This document shows, in pieces, positions 62,923 to 64,000 of a DNA stretch of 64,000 nt; position 1 is the first letter of the stretch, and the number at the start of each line of letters is the position of its first letter. A program made the position numbers and the translations under genes. This DNA is from Streptomyces spororaveus (lineage in GTDB: Bacteria; Actinomycetota; Actinomycetes; Streptomycetales; Streptomycetaceae), in assembly GCF_016755875.1 (NCBI RefSeq), contig NZ_BNED01000005.1, positions 6,725,501 through 6,789,500 on the forward strand. The letters are read 5' to 3'. The notes under the pieces are model-generated. The model worked only from the letters and a program-made list of their open reading frames with translations. It did no database searches and was not told the DNA's origin.

Positions 62923-64000
62923 CTACGGCTGGTCCGCCGCCGCCCGGGTCGACCTCCGGGAGCCGCGCGGGCCGCCGCCCGCCCGGCCCGTCCGCCGGAG
63001 CACCCCGCCGCCGCGCTCCTGCGGATCGCTCAGCGCCCGACCGACCAGCGCCTCCCGGCTCAGCTCCCGCCCCTCGGCCTCGTACGCCGCGTAGCGCTCG
63101 GCGCCCAGCAGCTCGCCCGCCCGCTCCCGGCACATCAGCCGCGGGGCGTTGAAGTACCCCGAGCCGAACAGCTGCAGCCCCACCCCGCCCCACATCGGCT
63201 CCGCCGCGCCCTGGAGCACCGCCGCCTCCGCGGCGTTCCCCTCCGCGACCGTGACCAGCGCGAGCAGCTCCAGCGCGAGCACCAGGCCGACCAGGTCGTG
63301 GAAGAGGTGGTTGACGGCCACGCACTCGGTCAGCAGCCGCCGCGCCTCCCGCGTGCGCCCCGCGTCGAGAGCCGCGTACGCGAGGACGTACAAGGCGTAC
63401 GACTTCGTCCAGCGCTCGCCGCGCTCCTCGCAGATCTCCCGGACCTCCCCGCACAGCGCGAGCGCACCCGGCAGATCGCCGAGGAACGCCAGCGCCATCC
63501 CCAACTCCACCTGGCACATCAGGACGTTGCTGTTCAGCTCGCCGGCCGCCCGGTACTGCTCCAGCGCCGACCCCAGCAGCTCCCGGGCCCGCGCCATGTC
63601 GTCCGAGACCAGCGCCAGGCAGCCCATCCGGTGCACCGCGTACGCCGCCGCCACCGGGTTCCCGCTCTGCGCCGCCCCGTCCCGGCACTCGTACAGGGCG
63701 CTCATCGAGGCCGCCGCGTCTCCCTGCAGGGCGGCGACGTAGCCCAGCACCCACAGGGCCTTCAGCCGCGAGCTCTCGTACTCCACCGCCTGGTCCACCG
63801 GCTCCAGGCTCCGCTCCAGCCAGTGCCGCCCCTCGGTCAGCCGCCCGCAGCCCGCCCAGGCGAACCACAGCGTCCCCGCCAGGTACTGCCCCAGGTGCGC
63901 CTCGTCCGGCTCGTCCAGGCAGCACTCCAGGGCGAGCCGGACGTTCGGCAGCTCCACCTCCACCAGCGCGGCCACCTCCTGCTGGCGCGGGCTGAACCAG
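62923..64000 (-). CDS. C-terminal part of a TPR-like ATPase/regulator (5' end outside window)
   Basis: About 359 codons are seen, entering from beyond 64000. Helical repeats of TPR type fill most of it: LECCLDEPDEAHLGQYLAGT, LWFAWAGCGRLTEGRHWLER, YAVHRMGCLALVSDDMARAR, AGRTREARRLLTECVAVNHL. The end (GRELSREALVGRALSD then a basic Gly/Arg tail) is typical of NB-ARC/AfsR/LuxR-type regulators in Streptomyces. The N-terminal domains are unseen, so the exact class is uncertain. Confidence 0.8.
   Translation of the reverse strand, partial: WFSPRQQEVAALVEVELPNVRLALECCLDEPDEAHLGQYLAGTLWFAWAGCGRLTEGRHWLERSLEPVDQAVEYESSRLKALWVLGYVAALQGDAAASMSALYECRDGAAQSGNPVAAAYAVHRMGCLALVSDDMARARELLGSALEQYRAAGELNSNVLMCQVELGMALAFLGDLPGALALCGEVREICEERGERWTKSYALYVLAYAALDAGRTREARRLLTECVAVNHLFHDLVGLVLALELLALVTVAEGNAAEAAVLQGAAEPMWGGVGLQLFGSGYFNAPRLMCRERAGELLGAERYAAYEAEGRELSREALVGRALSDPQERGGGVLRRTGRAGGGPRGSRRSTRAAADQP

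Overview
The window is about 72% G+C, uses many GTG and TTG starts, and carries a SALP-family cell-division gene (ssgB), a phosphatidylinositol-mannoside gene set and a Cys-free ribosomal protein S4. Together these point to a Streptomyces chromosome, in the conserved core and not a plasmid or genomic island. As I recall it, the gene order matches the thrS-pdxST-ruvCAB-secDF-relA-hisS-rpsD neighbourhood of S. coelicolor. Genes are dense, and most gaps hold terminators, tRNAs or short regulatory DNA.

Layout. 1-3.7 kb: the start of a PlsC-type acyltransferase gene, a Tat-exported glycerophosphodiesterase, a small sigma-like protein, a GNAT enzyme and two membrane proteins. 3.9-7.0 kb: the methionine ABC transporter metNIQ, preceded by tandem palindromes and a probably leaderless 28-codon ORF ending in Cys and Met codons. 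7-15 kb: cobalamin and siroheme genes (cobL, a BluB-like/CobT fusion with a very long Pro/Ala/Glu-rich N-terminus, and a CysG-like protein) plus a TrmH methyltransferase. 15-17 kb: a Ser/Thr kinase and a small membrane protein. 17.2-17.7 kb: five tRNA genes on the minus strand (Gly, Cys and three Val-GAC). 17.9-24 kb: pabB-pabC, GNAT, DsbA-like, small membrane proteins, a CGNR regulator, ssgB and a PGPGW membrane protein. Two further tRNA-Val (CAC) genes flank a 780-residue membrane protein gene.

26.7-38 kb: a DEDDh exonuclease, a DUF4365/OB-fold-like gene pair, a DUF4232 protein, GNAT, thrS, a HIT protein followed immediately by a 160-bp MITE-like element with a CTAG target duplication, a DUF1992 protein, a large unknown membrane protein and an EF-G-like GTPase with altered G motifs. 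38-41 kb: the pgsA-patA-pimA operon for phosphatidylinositol mannosides, with overlapping stop and start codons. 42-51 kb: pdxS-pdxT (PLP synthesis), yebC, ruvC-ruvA-ruvB (Holliday junction processing), yajC-secD-secF (protein export) and apt. 51-60 kb: the bifunctional (p)ppGpp enzyme gene, a DUF349 protein, a membrane-anchored cyclophilin, a metallo-hydrolase, hisS, a VKOR and rarA. 60-64 kb: an HNH nuclease gene whose 3' end is broken, a DUF2470 protein under an apparent DmdR1/IdeR iron box, the divergent rpsD, and the C-terminal part of a TPR-like regulator cut by the window edge.

No prophage, complete insertion sequence, CRISPR array or biosynthetic cluster was recognised. The best leads for undescribed biology are the sulfur-amino-acid leader ORF before metNIQ, the DUF4365/OB-fold gene pair next to an exonuclease, the BluB-CobT fusion, the MITE-like element, and the iron box between DUF2470 and rpsD.
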